Positions 35,304 to 43,936 of a stretch of 64,000 nucleotides of DNA are shown here, in pieces (position 1 is the first letter of the stretch; every line of letters begins with the position of its first letter). This stretch comes from CAJLIR01 sp964408085 (lineage in GTDB: Bacteria > Bacillota_I > Bacilli_A > RF39 > UBA660). A program made the translations under genes and the position numbers. The DNA lies in NCBI GenBank assembly GCA_964408085.1, contig CAYOYB010000002.1, positions 103,161 to 167,160 on the forward strand, read 5' to 3'. Below the pieces are notes generated by a model. That model had not been told where the DNA came from. It saw nothing but the letters and a program-made list of their open reading frames with translations, and did not search any database.

Positions 35304-37736
35304 TTATACTTCACTAATATATTCTAATAATTTTAGGAATAAACGAATAAATTTTCTTTCTAATCCTACTCTTTTTAATTTACGAAGAGAAATTCTTTTC
35401 TTTTTAAGTGGTAATTCACTGAAAATAATTTGGTCAATTGTTTCTTTCATTTCTGTTTCAATTTGTAAATCATATAGAATTGATTGTATTTCTTCATTAA
35501 TTAATCTAACTGCGTCAATTTCAATGTTTTTACCCTTACAATTAAGAGTTAATTGACCAATAGTTGGAACATCCATTATTTCAACTACAAAATCATTATT
35601 TTCAACATACCTTTTATATTGAACTGGCTCATTATTAAAGTAAATAATAACATCATTAGCTTCTTTTGTATTTCTAAATCTTACTTTGTAATTTCTTTTT
35701 TCAGGAACAATTCCACTTTTTCCTTCAAGAGCTCTAATGATTACTGTATAGTTATTTGGTAAATAATTATATTCTATTGACGATTTTAAATAATAACCAG
35801 TTTTATAAAGATCACTAACACCATCATCTTCATATAAATCATAACGGTTACTACGACCAGGGAAAATTTGAATCTCCATATTTTTAGGTGGGGTTGTATC
35901 GTTTTGATTATCATTATCTCCAAGTGTTATAATAGAACCTGCTTTCGCAAAAACTGGATAATCGTCATCCTTAAAGAATGAAACATAATTTTTACCACCA
36001 GGGAACTTTTTACCAGTAACAAAATCATACCATACACCCTCTGGCATATAGAATTTATGAATTACCCTCTGCATAACCGGCTCTTTTTTATTTATAATTG
36101 GACAAATAAATAATTCACTACCTAAATAATATTCATTTCGATAAATTGGATCATCATACATTTCTGGATTTTTATAATAAATCGGCTGAATAACAGGTAC
36201 TCCCTGTTTATGATATTTATAAGCCTCAGTATATAAATATGGAATTAAACGATGACGTAATTTTAAATAATCTTTAACTATATTATAGGTTTTATAACCC
36301 CATTTCCATGGTTCACGACGATAATATTTTCCTTTTTCACTACCAAATTTTAAAATTGGGCTAAAAGTTCCTAATTGAACATATCTTGTATATAATTCAT
36401 CATCTTCTATACCTTTATAAAAGCCACCTATATCATGGCTCCACCAACTTACACCATTATTAGCAGCACTAGCATTATGGATAGGAATAAGTTTTAATGT
36501 ATCCCAACTAACTGTGCTTTTACCCGAATATAAAACGGGATAACGATGTGGAGCAATCAAAGAATTGGTTGTTAATAACATTGGTCTTCTTTTATAATTT
36601 CGCATCATATCATAAAAATGATAATGATTTAAAATCCATAGGTCTTCATTTTTTTTAGGGTTGTTATAATCTAACCAAAAAAAGTCAACATCTAAATTAT
36701 CTAATGGATGAATAAGAAGTTTTAAATAAACATCTAAAAATTTAGGGTCTAAAACATTAAAAGGAATAATTGTTCCTGGAGTAACTTGTAGATATTCACA
36801 TATTTTATTATAATAAACTTCATAAGGATAAATTCCTGCACTTGGATCAACATTTAATCCCAATCTAAGTCCTTTAGAGTGAAGATAAGCAATTGTCTCC
36901 TTTGGATTTTTTATTAAAGTATTATTAAAGGTAAAACCTGTTTCTATATTAGGAATATCATCATATTTATTTAAGTGCCATTCATTATTTAAAACAATAA
37001 CCGAAAGTGGAACATTTTTATTTTCAAAGTTAGATACTAGCTCATGTAGACTATCATCATTATAAGAAATATTTCGGCTCCACCAATTTCCTAAAGCATA
37101 ACGAGGAATTAAAGCTGGATATCCTGTTAATCGATAATAATCATCTAAACATCCTTGAAAATTCTTATAATACATAAATAAATAGATATCAATGTCATTT
37201 TTATCAGCGTTACGCTCAATAACACTACCAGTTTCTTCCATTATTAAACTTTTAGAATCATCAATGCTAACAAAACCATCAATCGAATATAAACCTTTTT
37301 TATATCTTACTTTATGTTTGTGTTTTTTTCCTTCTTTTTCATATAATTCAAATCCAGGACTACCATAATTTCTAACTTCTGGATGTCCATAATACCAAAT
37401 GCGATCACTACCTAATAATTCCACTTTTAAATTAGCCGTTGGATTAATTTTAGTAGCTGAAAAAGGTTTTTCTTTTAAATATGTTAAACAAAAATATTGT
37501 GTTGTTATTTCTAAATATTTAGCATCTTGTTTAACTTTAAAATCAGTTACTCCTAAATCTCTATGCCAAGCAAATTGTGTTGGGCGATCTTCAAAAATAC
37601 CATTCTCACTATACTCTAATCTAAGCAATCTTTCAGTAATAACAGAAATACGATATTTTTGTCCTACCATTATACATTTTGGATTAACTTTTGATGAAGT
37701 ATAATCAATTTCAAATTGCTCTCCAATCTTATACAT
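35304..37736 (-). CDS. Glycoside hydrolase family 31 protein
   Basis: 810 residues: N-terminal beta domain, then the GH31 barrel, then beta domains and a charged helical tail of about 60 residues. The nucleophile motif is WLDYNN with Asp356. At the acid/base position, where most GH31 enzymes have G-D (as in SGD-x-x-x-x-W), this protein reads SGKSTVSW with Lys406. Later signatures (SWWSHDIGG; LRHRLIPYLYTEAY) are intact. It may be an alpha-glucosidase-like enzyme with altered chemistry or a non-hydrolytic role. No signal peptide, so it is probably cytoplasmic. Confidence 0.88.
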   Translation of the reverse strand: MYKIGEQFEIDYTSSKVNPKCIMVGQKYRISVITERLLRLEYSENGIFEDRPTQFAWHRDLGVTDFKVKQDAKYLEITTQYFCLTYLKEKPFSATKINPTANLKVELLGSDRIWYYGHPEVRNYGSPGFELYEKEGKKHKHKVRYKKGLYSIDGFVSIDDSKSLIMEETGSVIERNADKNDIDIYLFMYYKNFQGCLDDYYRLTGYPALIPRYALGNWWSRNISYNDDSLHELVSNFENKNVPLSVIVLNNEWHLNKYDDIPNIETGFTFNNTLIKNPKETIAYLHSKGLRLGLNVDPSAGIYPYEVYYNKICEYLQVTPGTIIPFNVLDPKFLDVYLKLLIHPLDNLDVDFFWLDYNNPKKNEDLWILNHYHFYDMMRNYKRRPMLLTTNSLIAPHRYPVLYSGKSTVSWDTLKLIPIHNASAANNGVSWWSHDIGGFYKGIEDDELYTRYVQLGTFSPILKFGSEKGKYYRREPWKWGYKTYNIVKDYLKLRHRLIPYLYTEAYKYHKQGVPVIQPIYYKNPEMYDDPIYRNEYYLGSELFICPIINKKEPVMQRVIHKFYMPEGVWYDFVTGKKFPGGKNYVSFFKDDDYPVFAKAGSIITLGDNDNQNDTTPPKNMEIQIFPGRSNRYDLYEDDGVSDLYKTGYYLKSSIEYNYLPNNYTVIIRALEGKSGIVPEKRNYKVRFRNTKEANDVIIYFNNEPVQYKRYVENNDFVVEIMDVPTIGQLTLNCKGKNIEIDAVRLINEEIQSILYDLQIETEMKETIDQIIFSELPLKKKRISLRKLKRVGLERKFIRLFLKLLEYISEV

Positions 37737-37765
37737 AAATTCAACCCCTTATACATTAGTTCCTT

Positions 37766-38206
37766 TTATTCACTCTTTTTATTCATTTTTCTTATTCTTT
37801 TTAATATAAACAATACTATAAATAGTAGCACAATTATTATTGCGGCAATTACATAATTATATAAACTATTGGGCTTTTGTGCTTCCTCTTCAATAGGTTC
37901 TTCTTTATCTAAAATACTAGCAAAAATATATTCCCCATCTTCTTTAGAATATAAAAAATATTCTCTGGCATATCTTGCTTTATATTCATCATTTTTTAAC
38001 TTGGATAATTCTTTTGTTAAATTTGTTTCCTCTTCTTGCAATTTACTTAAATCATTTTGTAAGGTTTGTTGTTCTAAACTTAAATTTTTAATATTTAGTA
38101 GCATTGAGAATGTATTAATAATAAAATATGATATTATTAAAATACTAATACTACCAAAAAAAAGAAGTCTTCTTTTGGATGCTTTTGTGACTTTTCTTTT
38201 TACCAC
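37766..38206 (-). CDS. divIC: FtsB/DivIC-family septum protein
   Basis: 146 residues: cytoplasmic basic tail, one membrane segment (about residues 14-34), then a coiled coil (SLEQQTLQNDLSKLQEEET) and the conserved 'KARYAREYFLYSKEDGEYIF', all DivIC hallmarks. Unlike standard DivIC it carries a second hydrophobic segment at about residues 115-137. It would act in the divisome with FtsL and DivIB. Start GTG 38206 follows GGTGGTGG. It lies directly after yabQ, as in Bacillus. Confidence 0.88.
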   Translation of the reverse strand: MVKRKVTKASKRRLLFFGSISILIISYFIINTFSMLLNIKNLSLEQQTLQNDLSKLQEEETNLTKELSKLKNDEYKARYAREYFLYSKEDGEYIFASILDKEEPIEEEAQKPNSLYNYVIAAIIIVLLFIVLFILKRIRKMNKKSE

Positions 38207-38237
38207 ATAACCACCACCCCTACTGTATATCAGTATA

Positions 38238-38525
38238 TCATTTTTTTAATTTTTTGGCAATAATGCGATTCAGACAAATGTCAACAAAAAAGCCAACTAT
38301 AACCATTATGATTGAATAAGGGTGTAAAATAGCATTGTTTATTTTTTTTATACTGACAAAATAAATTAATACAGAAATAATTATAACTAAGAATGAAGAT
38401 AAAAATTTTATAAATCGATTAGAACTATAAATGAATTTATAGTTAATATTTAAAAATATGGAAAAAAAGAATCCATAAAAAAAAGAAAAAATAATTAAAG
38501 TTATTTGGGTTTTTAAATTCATCAT
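38238..38525 (-). CDS. yabQ: YabQ-type spore cortex membrane protein
   Basis: 95 residues with three to four hydrophobic segments, in the same yabP-yabQ-divIC order as Bacillus. YabQ is needed for cortex formation during sporulation. The sequence itself is weakly conserved, so the call leans on size, topology and position. The ATG-ATG start overlaps the yabP TGA stop, indicating coupling. Confidence 0.8.
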   Translation of the reverse strand: MMNLKTQITLIIFSFFYGFFFSIFLNINYKFIYSSNRFIKFLSSFLVIIISVLIYFVSIKKINNAILHPYSIIMVIVGFFVDICLNRIIAKKLKK

Positions 38526-38812
38526 TTGAATAATTTATTAAATACTCCATCTTCTTTACTTTTTTTAGATAAACTTTCCATATATGTTAAACTATTAACT
38601 TTACCTTTAATTGAAACATTACCTTGATATGTATCTAACTTAATTATTTCTAACTCTTCACCTTTTAATACAATATATCCCATATTAGTTTCCATTAAAA
38701 ATTCTTCGTTATCAAAACTTTCGATTTTTTTTACACCAGTAATTACAATATTTTTGCGTTCACTTAAAGTTACAACATGTCCTAATGTATTAAAGCTTTC
38801 TACCTTGTCCAT
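38522..38812 (-). CDS. yabP: Sporulation protein YabP
   Basis: 96 residues with the YabP/YqfC beta-domain pattern: 'SERKNIVITGVKKIESFDNE', 'ETNMGYIVLKGEEL' and 'GNVSIKGKVNSLTYME'. Required for cortex assembly around the forespore. AGGAGG precedes ATG 38812. First gene of yabP-yabQ-divIC. Confidence 0.93.
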   Translation of the reverse strand: MDKVESFNTLGHVVTLSERKNIVITGVKKIESFDNEEFLMETNMGYIVLKGEELEIIKLDTYQGNVSIKGKVNSLTYMESLSKKSKEDGVFNKLFK

Positions 38813-38856
38813 ATAACCCTCCTAATTCAATATATGATGGAGGAAAAAAAATATTA

Positions 38857-38882
38857 AAAAAAAATCAATAATTTGATTTTTT
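38857..38882 (-). terminator. spoVG terminator
   Basis: AAAAATCAA / TTGATTTTT inverted repeat plus T run, overlapping the spoVG stop; it separates spoVG from yabP. Confidence 0.75.
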
Positions 38883-39139
38883 TATTCAGCTTCATTATAA
38901 GCATCAAGAATTGCTTTTTCAAACATTTCTCTTGTTTCTTGATTTATTGGATGAGCTATATCATGATGTTTATCATCAGCAATTTTGCGACTTGGCATAG
39001 CAATAAATAATTTATCATCACCTTGGATAATTCTAATATCACGAATAGCAAAACAATCGTCGATTACTACTGAGACAATTCCTTTCATTCTTGAGTTTTC
39101 TTTTTCTGTTTTATGAACATTTACAGATGTAATTTTCAA
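38882..39139 (-). CDS. spoVG: SpoVG, RNA/DNA-binding regulator
   Basis: 85 residues, with the diagnostic N-terminus (MKITSVNVHKTEKENSRMKG), 'VVIDDCFAIRDIRII' and 'FIAMPSRKIADDKHHDIAHPI'. SpoVG is a small nucleic acid-binding protein that tunes septation, sporulation and surface genes in Firmicutes. Strong ribosome site (AAGGGAGAG) before ATG 39139. Flanked by veg upstream and yabP downstream. Confidence 0.97.
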   Translation of the reverse strand: MKITSVNVHKTEKENSRMKGIVSVVIDDCFAIRDIRIIQGDDKLFIAMPSRKIADDKHHDIAHPINQETREMFEKAILDAYNEAE

Positions 39140-39226
39140 GTAAATCTCTCCCTTCAGTCTATCTATTACAGTTTTATTTTATAATAAAAAAATTAGAAAA
39201 TCAATAGTTATTGTTAAAAATAAGTA

Positions 39227-39451
39227 TTAATAATCTATTTTTATTGTTTTTGTAATAACATCTGAATATGAAAATGATTTGACTTCATTTTTTATTTTTG
39301 ACTCTTGAATTTCTACAAGAAAAACATTTTTATAAAGTTCTTTTATTTTTGCATTATATTTTTCATATTTATTTCTTCCAAGACTACATTTTATCACTAC
39401 ATCTTTACCTAAGAACTGATTTAGTCTACCTCTTATCTGTTCAACTGTCAC
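39227..39451 (-). CDS. veg: Veg-family protein
   Basis: 74 residues from GTG 39451, which follows AGGAGG at 39457-39462; the longer in-frame ATG reading would start inside yabG. Matches Veg in 'IRGRLNQFLGKDVVIK', 'GRNKYEKYNAKI' and the closing 'FSYSDVITKTIKI'. Veg is a small, highly expressed protein affecting biofilm and spore outgrowth in Bacillus. The ribosome site overlaps the yabG stop (TGAGGAGG), so translation is coupled. Confidence 0.9.
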   Translation of the reverse strand: MTVEQIRGRLNQFLGKDVVIKCSLGRNKYEKYNAKIKELYKNVFLVEIQESKIKNEVKSFSYSDVITKTIKIDY

Positions 39452-39461
39452 AAATTCCTCC

Positions 39462-40241
39462 TCATCTAGGATAACCAATATACATAGTTCCCTTTGTTTT
39501 AATACCACCCATTCCATCTTTACCATATTTTGTATTGTCTAAGATATTAATTAAATCAATATCTTTACTAATATCTGATAGACTGACACGTGTTGCTATA
39601 ATAGCAGGATCTAAAGCATGAATGTTAATTCTTTTAGGACTTGAAGCAAAATTAGCACCTGCTTTAATTAATTCCTCATAATCAGATTGACAAGCACCAG
39701 CTATAATAATTAGCTTCTCATGACTATGCTCATACTTTCTGGCTTCCTTAATTGCTGAAACAAAATTTTGACTATTTTTATAAGCTGATAAATCATCACG
39801 CCCACCTTTTTTTTTATAATAAGCATCATGCCCAGTTATAACTAAAATATTTGGATTATGGAGCTCTAATAATTCTCGTATTTTAAATGGAACATTTTCC
39901 TCATCTTCCCTAACACCAATTGCCATTAAATTATCTTCTTCATAATATTTAAGACACTTTTCTAAATATTCATTATCACCATCAATATGGAGTATTTTAC
40001 CTGGCAAATAAAAAAATTCACTACGATCTAAATCTACATTTGGTTTAATTCTTTCTAAAAATTCTTGATCTTCTTCAAATTCTTGATCATATGTAATTAA
40101 ATCATCAATAGGACTATCCGCAATTAATCTAACATTAATTCCTTTTAAATAACAAACTTCATCATCAATTGATAAAATTTTAAAAACCATATCATTATTA
40201 TAAGAGTTTCTAGTAACTAAATCTCCCTCTTTAAAATCCAT
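39462..40241 (-). CDS. yabG: Sporulation-specific protease YabG
   Basis: 259 residues. The N-terminal part (FKEGDLVTRNSYNNDMVFKI) and the protease core with 'ILHIDGD', 'VLVITGHD'-like ITGHDAYYKK, and 'GACQSDYEELIKAGANFASSPKR' are typical of YabG, a cysteine protease that trims coat proteins. Followed immediately by veg, the Bacillus order. Confidence 0.94.
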   Translation of the reverse strand: MDFKEGDLVTRNSYNNDMVFKILSIDDEVCYLKGINVRLIADSPIDDLITYDQEFEEDQEFLERIKPNVDLDRSEFFYLPGKILHIDGDNEYLEKCLKYYEEDNLMAIGVREDEENVPFKIRELLELHNPNILVITGHDAYYKKKGGRDDLSAYKNSQNFVSAIKEARKYEHSHEKLIIIAGACQSDYEELIKAGANFASSPKRINIHALDPAIIATRVSLSDISKDIDLINILDNTKYGKDGMGGIKTKGTMYIGYPR

Positions 40242-40328
40242 ACTTTATCACCAATACAGTTTATGTCATATAAAAATATTTATGATGAAAAAATCTTAAA
40301 ATTAAAAAAATGATATTATAATAAAGAA

Positions 40329-40366
40329 AAAAAGAATCTTTAAGATTTATTAAAGATTCTTTTGTT
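40329..40366 (-). terminator. Terminator of the surface protein gene
   Basis: AAAGAATCTTTAA / TTAAAGATTCTTT stem with A run before and T run after, about 15 bases past the stop. Confidence 0.8.
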
Positions 40367-40380
40367 TAATAAATTAAATA

Positions 40381-41250
40381 TTATTTGTTAGCTTTTGCGA
40401 ATTTTACACCTAAACCAGCTATTCCAATTAAGCAAATTGCGCCAATTACAATATATAATTGTGAACTAACGTCAGCTGTTTTTGGATTTTCAACAGTTGT
40501 TGGCTCAGTTGGAGTTGGTTCTGTTGGTTGAGTTGGTTCTGTTGGTTGAGTTGGTTCTGTTGGTTGAGTTGGTTCTGTTGGTTGAGTTGGCTTTGTTGGT
40601 TCTGTTGGCTTTGTTGGTTCTTTAGGAAGTTCTCCCTTACAAGTAATTAACATATAATAAGTACTTCCATTTGCATTAAATTCACTAGTTTGTAATGTTG
40701 CAAATTGATTAGTAAAATAATCAGTTGCTAAACTTTTACCAAAACTTGTTACACTACTAGAACTAATTATAGATTCAATTGAACTACGATCTTTTATTTC
40801 ATATAATCTAGAATAATTAGCGCTACTAGATTCTATTTTATGAGCGTATGTTTGAATTTCTCCATCTATAACTTTAATTCTAATCAAATATATTGATTGT
40901 CCATTATCATATCCAATATTGAAATTTTTAGGAATATTTATATACATAGTTGCAGAGTCAGTTGCTGAATCCCAAGTTTGTCCATCTTTTAATTTGAATT
41001 CAAATGGAACAACATCAACTATTTTTGAAGTTAACCCACTCTTATAAAAGTGATTAATTGCTTGTTTGAAAATATCAGGTTCGCCACTAACAATACTCAT
41101 ATCTAATTTGTTATTGCCACCAGTCATATAATATTCATAATAATCGTTATCAAATCTGATTTGATAATCTTCAGCACTAGCTGTTCCCATACCAAATATA
41201 CCAACTACTGTAAATAAGAACACAAATAATATTTTACCTATTTTTTTCAT
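40381..41250 (-). CDS. Sortase-anchored surface protein with Pro-Thr repeats
   Basis: 289 residues. Signal peptide at residues 1-27 (MKKIGKILFVFLF...GTASA). The central domain of about 180 residues is of unknown fold. A Pro/Thr/Glu/Gln repeat (TEPTQP units) follows at about residues 213-253, then NPKTAD at about 255-260, a hydrophobic span (YIVIGAICLIGIAGLGV) and a short basic tail: a complete cell-wall sorting signal with an NPxTx-type motif. ATG 41250 follows AGGAGAG; a longer reading from 41304 starts inside the promoter. It is divergent from a class B sortase that is the likely anchoring enzyme. Confidence 0.88.
   Translation of the reverse strand: MKKIGKILFVFLFTVVGIFGMGTASAEDYQIRFDNDYYEYYMTGGNNKLDMSIVSGEPDIFKQAINHFYKSGLTSKIVDVVPFEFKLKDGQTWDSATDSATMYINIPKNFNIGYDNGQSIYLIRIKVIDGEIQTYAHKIESSSANYSRLYEIKDRSSIESIISSSSVTSFGKSLATDYFTNQFATLQTSEFNANGSTYYMLITCKGELPKEPTKPTEPTKPTQPTEPTQPTEPTQPTEPTQPTEPTPTEPTTVENPKTADVSSQLYIVIGAICLIGIAGLGVKFAKANK
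40515..40586. repeat. Four perfect 18-base tandem repeats
   Basis: Unit TTGGTTCTGTTGGTTGAG on the plus strand, four exact copies with degenerate copies on either side. It encodes the six-residue Pro/Thr/Glu/Gln unit of the wall-spanning stalk in the surface protein. Copy number is likely to vary between strains. Confidence 0.9.
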
Positions 41251-41275
41251 TTCTATCTCTCCTATCTTTAAGCAA

Positions 41276-41304
41276 ATTATAGCAACTATTTTTAATATGG
41301 TCAA
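41276..41304 (-). promoter_or_regulatory. Promoter of the surface protein gene
   Basis: On the minus strand TTGACC, 17 bases, TATAAT; about 25 bases before the ATG. Confidence 0.75.
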
Positions 41305-41374
41305 TAAGAATAAGCTTCATACCTTTTTATTGGACACAATTTTACATTTGTCTTATTTTTTAAATTTTTGTTAA

Positions 41375-41403
41375 TTGATAATATATAATAACTAGGTTAT
41401 AAT
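41375..41403 (+). promoter_or_regulatory. Promoter of the sortase gene
   Basis: TTGATA, 17 bases, TATAAT; the -10 ends 15 bases before the start codon, so the leader would be very short. Confidence 0.7.
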
Positions 41404-41418
41404 ATAGATGGTGATACT

Positions 41419-42258
41419 ATGATAAAACAAACAAAAAAATTTTGGGTTTCATATATATTATTTACAATTATTTTAAGTTTTTCACTATATAAAATCACTA
41501 TTAAACAAATAAATTATCGAACAATTGAAAATCAAGAGATAGATATTAGAAAGTTAGCTTCAATTGTTGAGGTAACAGATATCAATGATCACACAGAAAT
41601 AGTTAATCCACCAGAAGAAGTTAGTGAACCAAACGAACAAGAAAATAACACACCAGCTAGTGATTATTGGTATTATATAAGTCTTCCAATGATTAGTGTT
41701 GATTTTAGTTCGTTAATTAGCAAAAATAGTGATACAGTAGCCTGGATATCGTTAAATGGCACGAATATAAATTATCCTGTTGTTCAAGCAACTGACAATG
41801 ATTATTATTTATATCATGCCTATGATCACTCAGATAATCAAGCTGGTTGGGTTTTTATGGATTATCGAAATAATCCTACTCAATTTGACAAAAATACAAT
41901 TATATATGGTCATGGAATGAACAATAATACTATTTTTGGGACACTTAGATATATAGTTGAAGGTTGGTGGTATAATAATCCTGACAATCATATTGTTAAA
42001 TTATCCACACCAACAGAAAATACATTATGGCAAGTATTTAGTGTTTATACTATTCCAGAAGAAACATATTATATTCAAACCAATTTTGCAGATGATACAG
42101 CATATAAAGAATTTTTAAGTAAATTAAAAGCTAGAAGCATTTATAATTTTAATGCAGAATTAAATGAAAATGATAAAATTATTACATTGTCTTCTTGTTA
42201 TAATAATGATTTAAGAGTTGTTTTGCATGCAAAATTAATAAAAAGAGAAAAAAGATAA
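41419..42258 (+). CDS. srtB: Class B sortase
   Basis: 279 residues. N-terminal membrane anchor at residues 8-26, a disordered acidic stretch (about 45-80), then the sortase barrel. Catalytic His165 (IIYGHGMNN), Cys260 (TLSSC) and Arg266 (LRVVLHAKL) are all present, and the 'WISLNGTNINYPVVQ' opening and YLYHAYDHSDNQAG segment are class B features. It would cleave and attach proteins with NPxTx-type signals, matching NPKTA in the divergent surface protein. GGTGAT lies just before the ATG. Confidence 0.93.
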   Translation: MIKQTKKFWVSYILFTIILSFSLYKITIKQINYRTIENQEIDIRKLASIVEVTDINDHTEIVNPPEEVSEPNEQENNTPASDYWYYISLPMISVDFSSLISKNSDTVAWISLNGTNINYPVVQATDNDYYLYHAYDHSDNQAGWVFMDYRNNPTQFDKNTIIYGHGMNNNTIFGTLRYIVEGWWYNNPDNHIVKLSTPTENTLWQVFSVYTIPEETYYIQTNFADDTAYKEFLSKLKARSIYNFNAELNENDKIITLSSCYNNDLRVVLHAKLIKREKR

Positions 42259-42285
42259 AAATGGAGAATTCTATTTTTATCTTTT
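42249..42285 (+). terminator. Sortase gene terminator
   Basis: AAAAGATAAAAAT / ATTTTTATCTTTT stem with T run, overlapping the sortase stop; the next gene converges. Confidence 0.75.
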
Positions 42286-42288
42286 TAA

Positions 42289-43026
42289 TTATACATTCAT
42301 AAAAACAATAAATAAGATAGCTATAGCTATAATAACTATAATACCCATAATTTTAAGATATAAAATTGCAAAACGATATAATAAACTTTTTTCAGCCTTT
42401 TCACTGAAATAATAATTACCACGATATTTTTTTATAATTTGCTGCATTTTTAATTGTCTAAATAATCTAATGTCATTATTAATTTCTACTAAAATATTTT
42501 CTTTACTTGTAGTATTAAATTTATCCATTGCGTGATATTTCATAAAGGCTTTTTTTACATTTTCGATATTAGCTTGATTATTAGCAAAATTAATATTTTG
42601 TTGAGGAACATAATTTGGATCAACTTCTTGTTTTAGGTTCGATATTACGCCACTAATTCCTAAAATTGTAAAGATAACAGATACAACTAAATCTTGGGCA
42701 ATTCCTTCTTGAAATTTAGGCATATTATAAATTGTTTTTAAATTATGTAAATTAACTATAAAACCTTCTTTATATAATAAACAAAGTGGAATAATAATTA
42801 ATGTTGTTACAACAATTACAATTAAACTAACAACTATTATAATAATTGGTGTTTTTTTATCAACAGGTCCACCTAATTTCTTATATCCCAATAATGCTCC
42901 AAAAGCGATGAATGCTGCTAGAACAGCAAATAGCATATTACCATAAACATAAACTAATATCCATGGTATTGCAAATAAAAATCCACCTATCAAAGCACCA
43001 ATAAATCCTAAAAATCTCTTACTCAT
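42289..43026 (-). CDS. Hypothetical multi-pass membrane protein
   Basis: 245 residues. Two or three glycine-rich N-terminal spans (GFIGALIGGFLFAIPWILVYVYG), spans at about residues 60-82 and 110-130, a soluble segment of about 80 residues and a final span at the C-terminus. It lies 10 bases after ftsX on the same strand, so it is probably in the ftsEX unit. No family recognised. AAAGGAG precedes ATG 43026. Confidence 0.65.
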   Translation of the reverse strand: MSKRFLGFIGALIGGFLFAIPWILVYVYGNMLFAVLAAFIAFGALLGYKKLGGPVDKKTPIIIIVVSLIVIVVTTLIIIPLCLLYKEGFIVNLHNLKTIYNMPKFQEGIAQDLVVSVIFTILGISGVISNLKQEVDPNYVPQQNINFANNQANIENVKKAFMKYHAMDKFNTTSKENILVEINNDIRLFRQLKMQQIIKKYRGNYYFSEKAEKSLLYRFAILYLKIMGIIVIIAIAILFIVFMNV

Positions 43027-43036
43027 AAATACTCCT

Positions 43037-43936
43037 TTATATTTTTAAATGTTTTTTAACAGCACGCCAGCTACCAAACATACCAACAATCATGCCAATT
43101 ATTACTAAAGATACTGCTACAAAATAAATGAATGGTTCTGGTTTAATTAATTGAATAATTTGTGTAAATAGTTTTCCACCAAACTTATTATAGAGAGCTG
43201 CATATCCATAAATTGTTATTAAAACTGGTAAAATTGAACCAATTATACCTAAAAACAATCCTTCTAAAATAAATGGTATTTTTATATTAATATTAGAAGC
43301 TCCAACTAGACGCATAATTTCAATTTCTCTACGACGAGAAAAAATTGTAATTTTTATCGTATTAGATATCAAGAAAGCTGTAACTAAAATTAAGGCTACC
43401 ACAACTATCAAACTAACATTTTTAACAGAATCGAAAACTGATACTAGTTGTTCAACCATACCTTCACCATATTTAACAACATCGACATGTTCTATATCTT
43501 TTATTTTACTAGCTACATCGCCAATTGTTTCAATATCAACTACTTTAACTTGAAAAGTAGCTTGAAGAGGATTTTCTTCTTCCGTCCATTCAGACATAAT
43601 TGAACCAAAAACATCTGATGATTCCATCATTTCTTCCGTTATATCGGTTTTAGAACGATAGATGTAGTTATCAATATTATCAAGCTTTTTGATTTCTTCT
43701 TCTACTTTATCGGTTTCTTCTTTAGTAATATCTACATCCAAAAAAGCAACAATGGTTACATCTTTTTCTATTAAACTAGCAAAATTATTAACATTATAAG
43801 TTAAAATAATCGCTACAGCTACAACAATTAAAGTAATGGCAATACAAGAGATAGACGCTAAAGAAAGAGAAAAGTTTCTAAATACACTCTTAAATGAGTC
43901 ACGTATGTTTCTACCTAAAATTCTAAATGTTTTCAT
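43037..43936 (-). CDS. ftsX: Cell division permease-like protein FtsX
   Basis: About 299 residues. A short cytoplasmic N-terminus (LGRNIRDSFKSVFRN), first span, a large external loop with the FtsX domain (about residues 50-165), and three C-terminal spans with 'NTIKITIFSRRREIEIMRLVGAS'. It works with FtsE to activate peptidoglycan hydrolases during division or elongation. The start is uncertain between ATG 43936 (used here) and ATG 43957, both overlapping ftsE. Confidence 0.94.
   Translation of the reverse strand: MKTFRILGRNIRDSFKSVFRNFSLSLASISCIAITLIVVAVAIILTYNVNNFASLIEKDVTIVAFLDVDITKEETDKVEEEIKKLDNIDNYIYRSKTDITEEMMESSDVFGSIMSEWTEEENPLQATFQVKVVDIETIGDVASKIKDIEHVDVVKYGEGMVEQLVSVFDSVKNVSLIVVVALILVTAFLISNTIKITIFSRRREIEIMRLVGASNINIKIPFILEGLFLGIIGSILPVLITIYGYAALYNKFGGKLFTQIIQLIKPEPFIYFVAVSLVIIGMIVGMFGSWRAVKKHLKI

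Noticed and set aside
40515..40586. Short regular repeats that could suggest a CRISPR array
   Set aside because: Units are 18 bases, directly adjacent without spacers and in frame with a Pro/Thr protein stalk; this is a coding tandem repeat.
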